This document shows, one piece after another, positions 8,818 to 17,417 of a stretch of DNA of 64,000 bases (positions are counted from its first letter, which is position 1; every line of letters begins with the position of its first letter). The notes beneath the pieces were generated by a model that worked only from the letters and a program-made list of their open reading frames with translations, had not been told where the DNA came from and searched no databases. Position numbers and translations under genes: made by a program. This DNA comes from Neobacillus rhizosphaerae (lineage in GTDB: Bacteria; Bacillota; Bacilli; Bacillales; Cytobacillaceae): positions 1 through 64,000 of the forward strand of contig NZ_CALBWS010000005.1 of assembly GCF_937468385.1 (NCBI RefSeq). The letters are read 5' to 3'.

Positions 8818-9459
8818 CTATTTTAGAAGTTGTAGCCAATGATGTTCAAAAGTTTCGGCGCCATCGATTGTTAATTGATGAGACATGGCTTTTTCAAAAA
8901 TACTATAAGAAACTGCTGCATAGTCTGCACCAGCTAATGCAGCTTGTTCTAAATGATGAACGTTTTTGATAGATGCAGCTACAACTTTTGTATGATAGTT
9001 CTTGTTTTTTATAACGCTGCAAATGTCCGTAATGGTCTGAATGCCATTCACGCCAATTTCATCATTTCTACCGATGAAAGGAAAAATATAATCAGTTCCT
9101 GCATCTATGGCTATCGTTGCTTGATTTGTATTAAATATGAGCGTAGTGGCTATCTTGATGCCTCTTTTGCTCAAGATGTTAATCAATTTAAGTCCCAACG
9201 GTGAAAAATTAACTTTGATAACAATAGTAGGATTAATAGCTAATATTTTATCTACGGAATCAAGCATTTCTTTCAAGGTTGGCTCAATGACTTCTGCAGT
9301 CAGGATTTTTGGTGACAATGCATTGACTTCTTTCAAGAAATCATAGAATTTAACACCTTCTTTAAGATACATGGATGGGTTTGCTGTAACACCGCTTACA
9401 CCTAATGCTAAAGCTTCTTGTATTTCTTGTATGTTAGCCGTATCAATAAAGTATTGCAT
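8818..9459 (-). CDS. Fructose-6-phosphate aldolase / transaldolase-like enzyme
   Basis: A 213-residue TIM barrel of the TalC/FSA family. It opens MQYFIDTANI, has the VSGVTANPSM phosphate/active-site segment, and has a Schiff-base lysine candidate in IVIKVNFSPLGL. The canonical neighbourhood is IKIPxTxEG, so the active site is divergent. The family cleaves fructose 6-phosphate to dihydroxyacetone and glyceraldehyde 3-phosphate or transfers dihydroxyacetone units. The ATG at 9459 is preferred; the one at 9471 directly touches AAGGA. Its operon with the PRD regulator suggests it cleaves the phosphorylated product of the PTS sugar. Confidence 0.8.
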   Translation of the reverse strand: MQYFIDTANIQEIQEALALGVSGVTANPSMYLKEGVKFYDFLKEVNALSPKILTAEVIEPTLKEMLDSVDKILAINPTIVIKVNFSPLGLKLINILSKRGIKIATTLIFNTNQATIAIDAGTDYIFPFIGRNDEIGVNGIQTITDICSVIKNKNYHTKVVAASIKNVHHLEQAALAGADYAAVSYSIFEKAMSHQLTIDGAETFEHHWLQLLK

Positions 9460-9671
9460 AGGTATGATCATTCCTTAAATTAATATTTTATCCTCTTTTT
9501 AAAACTTTACCCTTGATTATACACTATATTGAAGGTTACCAATAAAGGAAAATATGTATAATATTTGCCGTAATGATATGGAAAAAAGATTACTTCTATT
9601 CATTCGTAAATAGACGATAATTGTTTATAAAATACCATAAGTTTAAGCTAATTTTTGTTATGGCTCTTCTA

Positions 9672-9701
9672 TTGAATAGTCAAGAGTACAAAACCTATAA
9701 T
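9672..9701 (+). promoter_or_regulatory. Candidate sigma-A promoter of the alcohol dehydrogenase gene
   Basis: TTGAAT (9672-9677), 18 bases, TATAAT (9696-9701), about 60 bases before the start codon. Confidence 0.45.
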
Positions 9702-9759
9702 GATTTTATAATAATGTTTTAGGCGTTCTCGAATAGTTGAAAAAATAGGAGGAAAATCC

Positions 9760-10911
9760 ATGTTTAATTACTATCAACCATCTAAGATACATTTCGGAAA
9801 AGGTAGATTAAAGGAGCTAGCCAATATAGCAAGTAAATATGGGAAAAAGTGTTTGCTTGTTACTACGGAAAATGTCGCACCTTTAGATAAATTGTATGAT
9901 AGAGTAAAAGAAATTCTTGGAAATGTAGCGATCGAAGTCATTCATTTTGATAAAGTCTTACCAAATCCAACAATAGAAATGGTCACAGAAGGGTTTGAAC
10001 TGGCGAAAAGTGAGAAAGTGGATTTCGTCTTAAGTGTTGGTGGGGGTTCGAGTATTGATACCGCGAAAATAATAGCATTAACAAATGGATTGGATAAAAT
10101 AGATTGGGATTATTTATTCTCAACCTATACAAATCCTTTTGAGGATTATGATAAATTAACGGATAAAAACTTGCCTTTAATAGCTGTATCAACGACTTCT
10201 GGAACGGGAAGCCAAGTTACACAAGCAGCTGTCATTACGAGAGGAACGGAAAAGAACACAATTTTCCACAATGATAACTTTTCAAATGAGTGTATAGTAG
10301 ATCCCGAGTTGATGATAACTCTACCACCAAGAATTACAGCTTCTACAGGTTTTGATGCATTCACCCATGCTTTTGAGAGCTTCATTAATCCAAAGGCGTC
10401 AATTATGACGGAAATCCAAGCATTGAAAGCCATCGAGTTGGTAGTGAAATATTTACCGAAAGCTATGGAAGATGGAGCAAATATTAATTATAGAGAACAA
10501 TTAGCAGTTGCCGATACCTTTGGAGGCATTAGTTTAGCAAACGCAGGTGCTGCTGCACCACATCCATTGTCAGAGATTATTGGCGGAGTTACACATATAC
10601 CACATGGAGAAGCATTGGCAGTTGTATATCCAGGTTTTATAAAATTTTTCAATGATGACTATATAGAAAAGTTTGCCATAGTGGCTAGAACTTTCAATGT
10701 TGAATTAGAAAGTGTAAGCGAAAAGGAAGCAGCCACTGCTTTATACGATGAAATAACTAAGTTCTTATCCATGGTTGGATTGTCTAAGAAACTGAAGGAT
10801 TTCTACATCTCAGATGATCAGTTTGAGCAAATCATTAACAATCCTATATTAGGAGTTTTACCATTTGGTTCAAAAGAAAAGCTTCAAGAAATTATGAGAG
10901 CATCCTATTAA
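9760..10911 (+). CDS. Iron-containing alcohol dehydrogenase
   Basis: A 383-residue group III alcohol dehydrogenase. SVGGGSSIDTAK near residue 90 binds the dinucleotide. FDAFTHAFESF and THIPHGEALA supply metal ligands. It opens FNYYQPSKIHFGKG as in butanol- and 1,2-diol-type enzymes. It interconverts an aldehyde or ketone and an alcohol with NAD(P)H. AGGAGGAAA precedes the ATG. Twenty bases separate it from a HAD phosphatase gene, so they are probably co-transcribed. In this neighbourhood it may reduce an aldehyde made by the aldolase-like enzyme. Confidence 0.9.
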   Translation: MFNYYQPSKIHFGKGRLKELANIASKYGKKCLLVTTENVAPLDKLYDRVKEILGNVAIEVIHFDKVLPNPTIEMVTEGFELAKSEKVDFVLSVGGGSSIDTAKIIALTNGLDKIDWDYLFSTYTNPFEDYDKLTDKNLPLIAVSTTSGTGSQVTQAAVITRGTEKNTIFHNDNFSNECIVDPELMITLPPRITASTGFDAFTHAFESFINPKASIMTEIQALKAIELVVKYLPKAMEDGANINYREQLAVADTFGGISLANAGAAAPHPLSEIIGGVTHIPHGEALAVVYPGFIKFFNDDYIEKFAIVARTFNVELESVSEKEAATALYDEITKFLSMVGLSKKLKDFYISDDQFEQIINNPILGVLPFGSKEKLQEIMRASY

Positions 10912-10930
10912 CTATTCTCTGGAGGTATTT

Positions 10931-11743
10931 ATGAAGTATAAATTAATCTGCATTGATATGGATGGTACACTTTTAAATAATAAATTCACCATACCTGATG
11001 AGAATATCAGAGCTTTGAAGGAAGCTATGGAAAATGGCGTTAAAATTGCCTTAGTTACAGGAAGACCTTTTAATATTGCCAGCTACTTTAAACGATTTTT
11101 AGGTGATGACGTTTTAATTGTTGGTACGAACGGAACATATTATAAATATGGAGAAGTACTTTATAAAAAGACTCTATCTGCAGATGAAATCGAATCCATT
11201 TACAACATAGCCGAAAAACATAAGCTTACAGCATATTTTAAAGGTCATAACATTGTTCTTTCAAATGAAAAAATTCCTGAAAATCATCAATATAAAATGA
11301 TTAACACCTATTTAAATGATGAGGAAAAAATGAATCTGTTTGATAATTGTTCTTTACAGTTTACTTTGGAAAACCATAATGAAAATATATGTAAATGTAT
11401 CGTCTTCTCGGACGATACAGAGGCTGTGAATAAAGCGAAGCAGGAGTTAAAACAATATAATATTTTGGAAGTTGTTAGTTCACATGTGAATAACTTTGAG
11501 GCCATGCAGCTCGGAACATCCAAGGGAGTAGCTGTAAAGAGCTTATGTGACAGCTTAAATGTAAAGCCTGAAGAATTGATCTGTATTGGTGATAATGAAA
11601 ATGACCTTTCAATGATACAATTTGCCGGACTGGGAATTGCTATGGGAAATGCCCCTGAGGAAATCAAACTGCAGGCAGACTATGTAACTGATAATAATGT
11701 AAACTGTGGTGTAGCAAAAGCATTGGATCTATTTCTAAAATAG
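10931..11743 (+). CDS. Cof-type HAD-IIB phosphatase
   Basis: A 270-residue haloacid-dehalogenase phosphatase. Motif I is CIDMDGTLL (nucleophile Asp9 in FDMDGT-like context), motif II lies in LVTGRP, and motif IV is IGDNENDLSMI. The cap of about 100 residues identifies the IIB/Cof class, which dephosphorylates sugar phosphates and related metabolites in the cytoplasm. CTGGAGG lies 6 bases upstream of the ATG. It follows the alcohol dehydrogenase gene closely and may act on an intermediate of the same pathway. Confidence 0.85.
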   Translation: MKYKLICIDMDGTLLNNKFTIPDENIRALKEAMENGVKIALVTGRPFNIASYFKRFLGDDVLIVGTNGTYYKYGEVLYKKTLSADEIESIYNIAEKHKLTAYFKGHNIVLSNEKIPENHQYKMINTYLNDEEKMNLFDNCSLQFTLENHNENICKCIVFSDDTEAVNKAKQELKQYNILEVVSSHVNNFEAMQLGTSKGVAVKSLCDSLNVKPEELICIGDNENDLSMIQFAGLGIAMGNAPEEIKLQADYVTDNNVNCGVAKALDLFLK

Positions 11744-11764
11744 AGGTTCATCATAACTTTTTGT

Positions 11765-11962
11765 GTGAAATCAAAAGTGGGGGACAAATATAAACTGAGT
11801 GACTATTTATTTCGTCTAAATGAGCTTGATCATCCACGAATGTTCTCTACTGAGCACCATATCGAGTTTTCAGGGGGGAATAATGTACCAGTGGGGATAG
11901 AAATTGAAGGCTATAAAGGTACCTCATTTTACGATAAAGTGGTTAGAATTTCATTGGATTAA
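11765..11962 (+). CDS. Small hypothetical protein, 65 residues
   Basis: A GTG-initiated frame that ends just before a strong terminator. The composition is acidic and charged with no membrane segment or signal. I do not recognise a family. No clear ribosome binding site precedes the GTG, and the frame may be the 3' remnant of a longer gene. Position after the HAD gene and before the terminator suggests it is transcribed with it. Confidence 0.4.
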   Translation: MKSKVGDKYKLSDYLFRLNELDHPRMFSTEHHIEFSGGNNVPVGIEIEGYKGTSFYDKVVRISLD

Positions 11963-11968
11963 TAGACT

Positions 11969-12008
11969 AACAGGAAGAACCTAAATCAGGTTCTTCCTGT
12001 TTATTTTC
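11969..12008 (+). terminator. Strong intrinsic terminator
   Basis: AACAGGAAGAACCT (11969-11982) and AGGTTCTTCCTGTT (11988-12001) form a perfect 14-bp stem with a 5-base loop, followed by TATTTTCTTTTTT. It closes the alcohol dehydrogenase-HAD unit. Confidence 0.85.
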
Positions 12009-12048
12009 TTTTTTAAAATGATGACAGAAGCATGCCTGTTAACGCTGT

Positions 12049-12192
12049 ATGACCAAATTTCTGAACGAATCTCCCTGGTTCCCTAACCGCGCGAATCGGC
12101 GGCTCATTCAGTTTATGATGAACCAAATCAAAAAGATCCGTGCCAAGCAAGGTGATACAAGAGAGATTACTTTACTCTATTATTTAATGTGA
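12049..12192 (+). pseudogene. Possible decayed coding remnant, 47 codons
   Basis: An open frame encodes a basic segment (FPNRANRRLIQFMM, then NQIKKIRAKQGD) that reads like a real protein fragment. It has no ribosome binding site, no full domain, and an overlapping second frame just upstream (12,019-12,090). I do not recognise the family. It directly precedes the tandem repeat array and may be debris of a lost gene or mobile element. Confidence 0.25.
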
Positions 12193-12233
12193 AAAAGAAG
12201 TATTGATAACTTACAAGAAGTAACTGTGGTAAA

Positions 12234-12481
12234 GTGCCCGAAACCCAGCGGAAAGAGGTAAAAAGGTAACGTAGAGAGGTTCTACGTGCCCGAAACCAAG
12301 TGGAAAGAGGTAAAAAGGTAACATAGAGTAGTTCTACGTGCCCGAAACCAAGTGGAAAGAGGTAAAAAGGTAACGTAGAATGGTTCTACGTGTCCGAAAC
12401 CAAGTGGAAAGAGGTAAAAAGGTAACATAGAATGGTTCTACGTGCCCAAAACCGCGGAGGAAGTTTCACCAAAGAGGTAAT
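12234..12481. repeat. Array of 52-bp tandem repeats (four full copies plus a degenerate fifth)
   Basis: Copies start at 12234, 12286, 12338, 12390 and 12442 with an exact 52-base period, each beginning GTGCCCGAAAC. Each has a purine-rich middle (AAAGAGGTAAAAAGGTAAC) and an end that can fold on itself, CGTAGAA...TTCTACG in the best copies. The first copy differs at several sites and the fifth decays after about ten bases. There are no spacers as in CRISPR and no coding frame across the array. Confidence 0.9.
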
Positions 12482-12580
12482 ATAAAAAAGCCTTTGGTCC
12501 CATGAATCACATACATCTCTATAATAAGGAAATACAATTACCTGAGCCAGGCTGAATCTCTTCCTTTGTAAAACATAAAA

Positions 12581-12623
12581 ATGCCTGGAAGTCGTCAGAG
12601 TTTAACTGACAACCTCTAGGCAT
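12581..12623 (-). terminator. Terminator of the flavocytochrome/tatA operon
   Basis: On the minus strand ATGCCT...AGGCAT outer arms and GGTTGTCAG/CTGACGACT inner arms form a stem, followed by TTTTATGTTTT. A second, imperfect hairpin lies at 12657-12688, just after the tatA stop. Between 12,482 and 12,580 I see nothing else. Confidence 0.7.
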
Positions 12624-12699
12624 CATCATCGAACAGAATTCTTGATACTTAACCGATCAAAAGGAAACGCGATCCGTCTCCTTTTTGACCGCAAACGAC

Positions 12700-12894
12700 T
12701 TAATTTTTTTCGATTATTTCTTTGACATCTTTTACTTCGTCGACGATATCACCTGTCAGTTCCCTTGTCGAGCGCTTAAATTCCTTTATGGTCGTGCCAA
12801 TTGCACGGCCTAGTTCAGGAAGTTTTTTCGGTCCAAACACAATCAGCGCCAATATGAAAATTAATACTAAACCGGGAATTCCTATGTTCGCCAT
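12700..12894 (-). CDS. tatA: Twin-arginine translocase subunit TatA
   Basis: A 64-residue protein of typical TatA length. It has one N-terminal membrane helix ([14 protein letters not shown]), the conserved [14 protein letters not shown] hinge and amphipathic helix, and a charged tail. GGAGG precedes the ATG at 12894. It is the last gene of the flavoprotein/cytochrome operon, 25 bases after a reductase whose precursor has an RR signal. It is probably a dedicated TatA for exporting that enzyme. The only TatC seen is encoded at 48.6 kb. Confidence 0.95.
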   Translation of the reverse strand: MANIGIPGLVLIFILALIVFGPKKLPELGRAIGTTIKEFKRSTRELTGDIVDEVKDVKEIIEKN

Positions 12895-12919
12895 CGTTCG
12901 GCCTCCTTTAGTAAACGGA

Positions 12920-14464
12920 TTATTTCTTCTTTACCTGTAATTCTACGGGTATCATCGCGGAAACATTGTCACCGGAGATGAGCCCAAAAGCCCCACAATC
13001 CGGGACTGAGCAAGCGGTAAGACGCATTGCGCCGTGAACTCCGCCGGTTGCTTCACCAGCAGCGAACAGGCCTGTGAAGATTTCGCCCGTTGTGCTATTA
13101 AGCATTTGGGCCGCTTTATTGATCCGAACCCCGCCCGGAGTATACGTGCATTTTGGTGTCAAGGGCATCGCATAGAAAGGAGCTTTCTTTAATGCTGCGC
13201 CGTTCATCTGGGAAAAATCTTTGCTAAACTCTTTATCGACACCGCTGTCTAAGGCGGCGTTATAATCAGCGACCGCTTTCTGGAGAACCAATGGATCATA
13301 GCCGAAATGTTTGGCTACTTCTTTGATCGATTGGAACTTATACATTGTGCCTTGATAGCCATTTTTCGCGTCCATGCTCAATTGAAATCGCTGTTTATCA
13401 TGGAAGTTATCAGCACCCGTTTGGTCGTAAATTAAGAGAGGTGCTTTCCCGTCAAATTTCTGCTTTTCTTTTAAAATGGTCATCCCGATGGTATTGCGGT
13501 TGCCAAATTCATTCACAAACCGCTTTCCTTCTGGATTAACGAGCATCCCCCACATTAGATCCTCGGTTGGAATGGGGTAAGCGAGGCGGAATAACGATAA
13601 ATTAACCGCTTGTGCGCCGTGGGACAGGAGCATTTGCAAGGTTCCTGAACGCGCCCCCGGATTGGCATCACTGTTTGTCTCTTCTAAAATATCTGCCTCA
13701 GCACCAAGGAGCTTCTTATCGCGGCAGTATCCGCCGCTGGCAAATACAATCCCTTTGCGGGCGCCGACATACTTGATTTTGCCCGTTTGATTTTGTTCAT
13801 CGTCCTTCTCTGGGGCATCGAAGTTAAAATAGTAGTTTTCTCGTACCTGGATACCGACGGCACGGCCATTATCAAAGACAATATTATCAACCCTGCAGCG
13901 TTTGCGCATTGTCAGCCGATCAGCTAAACTCTTTTTCGCATAGTCATGTAAGGGTCTAATGACAAAGGCTCCGCCCCCAGCCCAAACGGCACGGGCAACT
14001 GAATGTCCGCCCAGTTGTTTGAATTCCTTAAAAACGACGCCTCTGTCTTTAAGAAAATGATAAAAACGGGTGGTCATCGTTGCAACCGTTAATGCTAATT
14101 CGGGATCACCGTAATCCTCCGACACCTTTCTCATATCCTGAGCCATTAACTCCGGACTGTCTTTAATACCACGGGCCTTTTGCTCATCACTTCCGACACA
14201 GGAAAAATTTAATCCGCTGATGAGAGAGGTTCCTCCCAAAATATTCATTTTATCAACCACTAGTACTTTGTTGCCCTGTTCTGCGGCTGTAATTGCTGAG
14301 GTGGTTCCGGCAAGGCCGCTTCCCACGACGATAATATCAAATACCTCATCAAACTCGACATCGGTATTTTCCTCCGCCTCTACAAAAGGGGCTAAACTTG
14401 AAACTGAAAGGGCAGTCGCTGTGGCAGTAACTGCGCCTGCCTTTAAAAAGGTTCGACGATCCAT
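12920..14464 (-). CDS. Tat-exported flavocytochrome c/fumarate reductase-like flavoprotein subunit
   Basis: A 514-residue protein with a Tat signal (DRRTFLKAG at residues 2-10, then a weakly hydrophobic Ala/Thr-rich stretch). An FAD-binding Rossmann start follows ([12 protein letters not shown] near 40), and the C-terminal FAD segment of the FccA/UrdA/fumarate-reductase family ends it ([15 protein letters not shown]). Near the active site the family's HTMGG reads YTPGG (His to Tyr). The HGANRLGGN segment reads [10 protein letters not shown], which keeps the Arg. The substrate is therefore probably not fumarate or succinate. It has no haem motif, so electrons must come from the neighbouring cytochromes. 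The ATG at 14464 has AGGAGGA upstream; a longer N-terminus would bury the signal. Confidence 0.85.
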   Translation of the reverse strand: MDRRTFLKAGAVTATATALSVSSLAPFVEAEENTDVEFDEVFDIIVVGSGLAGTTSAITAAEQGNKVLVVDKMNILGGTSLISGLNFSCVGSDEQKARGIKDSPELMAQDMRKVSEDYGDPELALTVATMTTRFYHFLKDRGVVFKEFKQLGGHSVARAVWAGGGAFVIRPLHDYAKKSLADRLTMRKRCRVDNIVFDNGRAVGIQVRENYYFNFDAPEKDDEQNQTGKIKYVGARKGIVFASGGYCRDKKLLGAEADILEETNSDANPGARSGTLQMLLSHGAQAVNLSLFRLAYPIPTEDLMWGMLVNPEGKRFVNEFGNRNTIGMTILKEKQKFDGKAPLLIYDQTGADNFHDKQRFQLSMDAKNGYQGTMYKFQSIKEVAKHFGYDPLVLQKAVADYNAALDSGVDKEFSKDFSQMNGAALKKAPFYAMPLTPKCTYTPGGVRINKAAQMLNSTTGEIFTGLFAAGEATGGVHGAMRLTACSVPDCGAFGLISGDNVSAMIPVELQVKKK

Positions 14465-14525
14465 CACTGTTCCTCCTCTTGTTTTTTTCTTTCCTTCATT
14501 CCTAAAAACGCAACAGTTCCTCACG

Positions 14526-15122
14526 TTATTTTTCGTCGAGGTATTTGTCCATATCGATTAACTTGTGGCGCAATTCACCATTATGGCCGACATTCGTATG
14601 ACAGGATACACACTCAATCGCTTGCTTTGACCCTTTTTTGCTTAAGTAATACGTATGCATTTTCTTTGCTTTCTGATTGTCTGTCTTAAATTTGCCGTTA
14701 TCAATGTCCTGATGACAGGAAATACAGCCGCTTGAGTAGACAAAATCCTCGCGATTTTTCCGATTCTGATAATATTTTTCATCGGAAAATTGCCCACTGA
14801 AATGCGTGATTACTTCTTTCGTCCCGCTGACGACTTTGGTAGATAAAAAATCGATTTGGGAATCCTGTGGTAGATGGCATTGGACACAGTCCGCTTTAAA
14901 TCCTACTGAATTGGCTCCCCCATGAATATCGCGCTCATACGTTTTTTTAAAGGTATTCATTTCGTGACAGCTGCCGCAAAATTCAGACTTGCCTGTGGCG
15001 TGAATCACTTTTGTTGAAAATAACGCGATCATGATCGTGACAAACGCCGTTGCCAGGATAATTGTGATAAAGGCTGCTTTTCCTTTAACATAGCTTCGAA
15101 TACTAAACTTTTTCGTTTTCAT
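14526..15122 (-). CDS. NapC/NirT/NrfH-type membrane tetraheme cytochrome c
   Basis: A 198-residue protein with one N-terminal membrane anchor (about residues 15-38) and four CXXCH haem sites (CGSCH, CVQCH, CISCH, CVSCH). This is the layout of NapC/CymA-type quinol dehydrogenases, which take electrons from menaquinol and pass them to outer-face cytochromes or reductases. The ATG at 15122 is chosen for AAAGGTGG 7 bases upstream rather than the GTG at 15134. It lies between the soluble tetraheme cytochrome gene and the Tat-exported flavoprotein gene, which fits a chain of menaquinol, NapC, small cytochrome, flavoprotein. Confidence 0.92.
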   Translation of the reverse strand: MKTKKFSIRSYVKGKAAFITIILATAFVTIMIALFSTKVIHATGKSEFCGSCHEMNTFKKTYERDIHGGANSVGFKADCVQCHLPQDSQIDFLSTKVVSGTKEVITHFSGQFSDEKYYQNRKNREDFVYSSGCISCHQDIDNGKFKTDNQKAKKMHTYYLSKKGSKQAIECVSCHTNVGHNGELRHKLIDMDKYLDEK

Positions 15123-15140
15123 TTCGTTGCCCACCTTTCA

Positions 15141-15599
15141 CTACGGAGTAGATTTCATCCAAACTTTTGTGTCATGGCAGTTCGCACAATAGTTGACCGA
15201 TGGTTTATGTTCACGGTGACAGTCCGCACAATCCAATTGGTCTTTGTGGTGGAATCCATCATGTGGATTGACTTCCTTTTTATCTAAAAACGAGGTTCTT
15301 TTTGCTACTTTTTTATAATCACCATGACAGGTCAAGCATTGTTCTTTTTGCAAAGGAAGTACTTCCTTTGGGTCTTTAAAATCGCCATGGCATGTTACAC
15401 AATCAAACCCTAGTTTTTTATGTTGATCATTTTTTGAAGGGTAATCTTTCTGGAGCTCCGTCAGTTTGGAAGCAGGAAGTGTTGTTGCCGGCATGTTAAC
15501 TGCTGTCTCTTTACTTTGCTCTTTGGCATTCATGCCTTCATAGACAAAGGCAATACTAGCTATCACCAATACCCCAAGTACGATAAGTAATTTTTTCAC
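15141..15599 (-). CDS. Membrane-anchored small tetraheme cytochrome c
   Basis: A 152-residue protein with an N-terminal hydrophobic anchor or signal (residues 3-20, no lipobox) and four CXXCH sites at about residues 67, 88, 124 and 138 (CVTCH, CLTCH, CADCH, CANCH). Extra histidines (HDGFHH, HREHK) could be axial ligands. It resembles the cytochrome domain of Shewanella Fcc3 flavocytochromes, here as a separate polypeptide. GTG start with AGGAGGCG nine bases upstream. It probably shuttles electrons from the NapC protein to the flavoproteins on the outer face of the membrane. Confidence 0.9.
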   Translation of the reverse strand: MKKLLIVLGVLVIASIAFVYEGMNAKEQSKETAVNMPATTLPASKLTELQKDYPSKNDQHKKLGFDCVTCHGDFKDPKEVLPLQKEQCLTCHGDYKKVAKRTSFLDKKEVNPHDGFHHKDQLDCADCHREHKPSVNYCANCHDTKVWMKSTP

Positions 15600-15618
15600 G
15601 TTTGTTCGCCTCCTATGC

Positions 15619-17163
15619 CTAATTCAACTTCACTGCTTCCATGGCTGCCGCCTGTTCGCCTGCGATCATTCCAAATGTCCCGCAATCAAGCGTGCACATT
15701 CCTTCTATTATTTGGGCGCCGTGAACTCCGCCGACTGCTTCGCCAGCAGCAAATAAGCCCTTAAATGGTTTGCCAGTTGCCATTTTTAAAACCCGGGCCT
15801 TCGGATCAATTCGGAGACCGCCCGTTGTGTAATTGAGCTCAGGTTCTACTTTTATGACATAAAAAGGTGCATTCTTTACCGCGGCCCCGTTTAATTCGCC
15901 AACCATTTTCATAAACACTTCATCTTTTTTGCTATCAATGGTTTGATGATAGTCAGCAATGGTTTTTGCCAAGGCAACAACCGGAATGCTGTATGCACTG
16001 CTAAGCTCTTCAATGGAAGCAAATTGTTGGAGCGAGCCCGCCTGTACTGCGGCATCTCTTCGTTGCTTATCGGAAATCAGCTCAAATCCGGTCTTGTCAA
16101 ATACACAAATCGGCGACTTACCGCCCAGTTTATTTTTTGATTTAAACGCAATTCGGCCAAACTTGTTGGGATTTCCTTCATCCGCAATTCGGCTACCGGC
16201 AGCATCGACCATTAATCCATAATAAAAGTCACGTTCATACAGTGGATAGGCAAAATGATACAACGAGGTATTAACGGGATGTGCCCCTTTTACAATCATT
16301 GCTTTCAGTAGTCCGGCCGTTGAACCTGGATGCGCCGATCCTGACAGCTCTGATAATTTCCCGAAATAGTTTGCTTCTCCCGAGATAAAGGCTTTATCAT
16401 GGGCAAACCCACCGTTTGCTAAAATGATTCCTTTTGTTGCTCCGTAAACTTTGAAGACGCCCGAACGGTTAATCAGGTCATCATCATGGGTTTTGCTGCT
16501 CACGTATTGCTCGCGTACCTTTACGCCGATTACTCTGCCGTTAGCATCGGTGAGTACTTCATCGACTTTGACCTGCTTGCGAATCTCGCACTTGCCATTT
16601 AAATACGTGTGCATTTTCTCTAAAACTTTTTTACCGCCATCCGCGAGCCATAATGTCCGGGGCACAGAATGTCCTCTTAGCGGTTTAAGCTGCTCAAAGG
16701 TAATTCCAAGCTTGCTTAAAAGCTGATAAAAGCGAGGGCTGTTTTTCGCCATTTCCTTAATTAATTCAGGCGCTCCGTAGTTTTCGCCTACTTTCTGTAG
16801 ATCCTTGATCAGGATCTCAGGGGAGTCCTTGATTCCTTTTTGTTTCTGTTCCGCACTTCCAGGGCAAGAAAAGTGAAATTCTTGGTTAATGGAACTGCCT
16901 CCTAGGTACTCCATTTTCTCGGCGATTAAGACCTTATTTCCTTTTTCGACGGCAGTCATCGCTGCCACTGACCCGGCCAAGCCGCTTCCGACGACAATCA
17001 CATCAAACACTTCATCAAATTTGATTTTGCTCGATGAACCTTTCACAGTCTTTTTTGCAGTCTTCCCCAAGACCGATATGGGCAGGAGTCCTCCTACAGC
17101 CAAGACAGCAAAAGCCATTGCGCCCTGCTTTAATAATTCCAGGCGAGTTGTTTTTTCTTTCAT
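15619..17163 (-). CDS. Second fumarate reductase-like flavoprotein subunit, divergent active site
   Basis: A 514-residue paralogue of the protein encoded at 12.9 kb. The FAD motif is [13 protein letters not shown], and the C-terminal segment [15 protein letters not shown] is followed by QIIEGM, so the family's conserved active-site Arg is Ile. The HTMGG site reads YTTGG. Both proteins share a DCGxFG segment where the family has a different sequence. Its N-terminus is signal-like (TRLELLKQG then AMAFAVLAVGGLLP) but has TRL where a Tat signal has RR. The ATG at 17163 has GAGGTGA eight bases upstream; the GTG at 17196 does not. It may be a second reductase, or a partner that no longer binds the acid substrate. 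Confidence 0.85.
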   Translation of the reverse strand: MKEKTTRLELLKQGAMAFAVLAVGGLLPISVLGKTAKKTVKGSSSKIKFDEVFDVIVVGSGLAGSVAAMTAVEKGNKVLIAEKMEYLGGSSINQEFHFSCPGSAEQKQKGIKDSPEILIKDLQKVGENYGAPELIKEMAKNSPRFYQLLSKLGITFEQLKPLRGHSVPRTLWLADGGKKVLEKMHTYLNGKCEIRKQVKVDEVLTDANGRVIGVKVREQYVSSKTHDDDLINRSGVFKVYGATKGIILANGGFAHDKAFISGEANYFGKLSELSGSAHPGSTAGLLKAMIVKGAHPVNTSLYHFAYPLYERDFYYGLMVDAAGSRIADEGNPNKFGRIAFKSKNKLGGKSPICVFDKTGFELISDKQRRDAAVQAGSLQQFASIEELSSAYSIPVVALAKTIADYHQTIDSKKDEVFMKMVGELNGAAVKNAPFYVIKVEPELNYTTGGLRIDPKARVLKMATGKPFKGLFAAGEAVGGVHGAQIIEGMCTLDCGTFGMIAGEQAAAMEAVKLN

Positions 17164-17331
17164 TGTTCTAGTCACCTCGTTTGTGATTTTTTTCACAAAA
17201 AATACTTCATATCATCATGATAATAAAAAGCGCCTTACATCCTCATAACAGTCGTTGAAAAAGACCTTACAAAAACATTTCATTCAAAAAACGGACATAA
17301 ATGAATTTTCAACGAAAAAAGGGCAAAAAAA
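17164..17331 (-). promoter_or_regulatory. Promoter region of the flavocytochrome operon
   Basis: An AT-rich leader between the response-regulator terminator and the first flavoprotein gene. It holds a 9-bp inverted repeat CGTTGAAAA (17253-17261) / TTTTCAACG (17306-17314), a possible site for the adjacent OmpR-type regulator. I could not fix a -35/-10 pair with confidence. Confidence 0.35.
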
Positions 17332-17410
17332 GAGGCTGCCGCAAACGGTGTCATTCCCTGCTAACTCGCGATGAAGTGAGCAGGGGAATGATCTCATTTG
17401 AGACTGCCTC
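17312..17410 (-). terminator. Terminator of the two-component operon
   Basis: On the minus strand GAGGC (17406-17410) pairs with GCCTC (17332-17336), and inner arms CATTCCCC-TGCT / AGCAGGGAATG extend the stem, followed by TTTTTTTGCCCTTTTTT. It separates the kinase-regulator unit from the flavocytochrome operon. Confidence 0.75.
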
Positions 17411-17417
17411 CAATAGG

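Noticed and set aside
12234..12481. CRISPR array
   Set aside because: The 52-base units are contiguous with no variable spacers, and no cas gene is near.
12920..17163. Naming the flavoproteins fumarate reductase or urocanate reductase
   Set aside because: Conserved substrate residues differ in both, so only the family is claimed.
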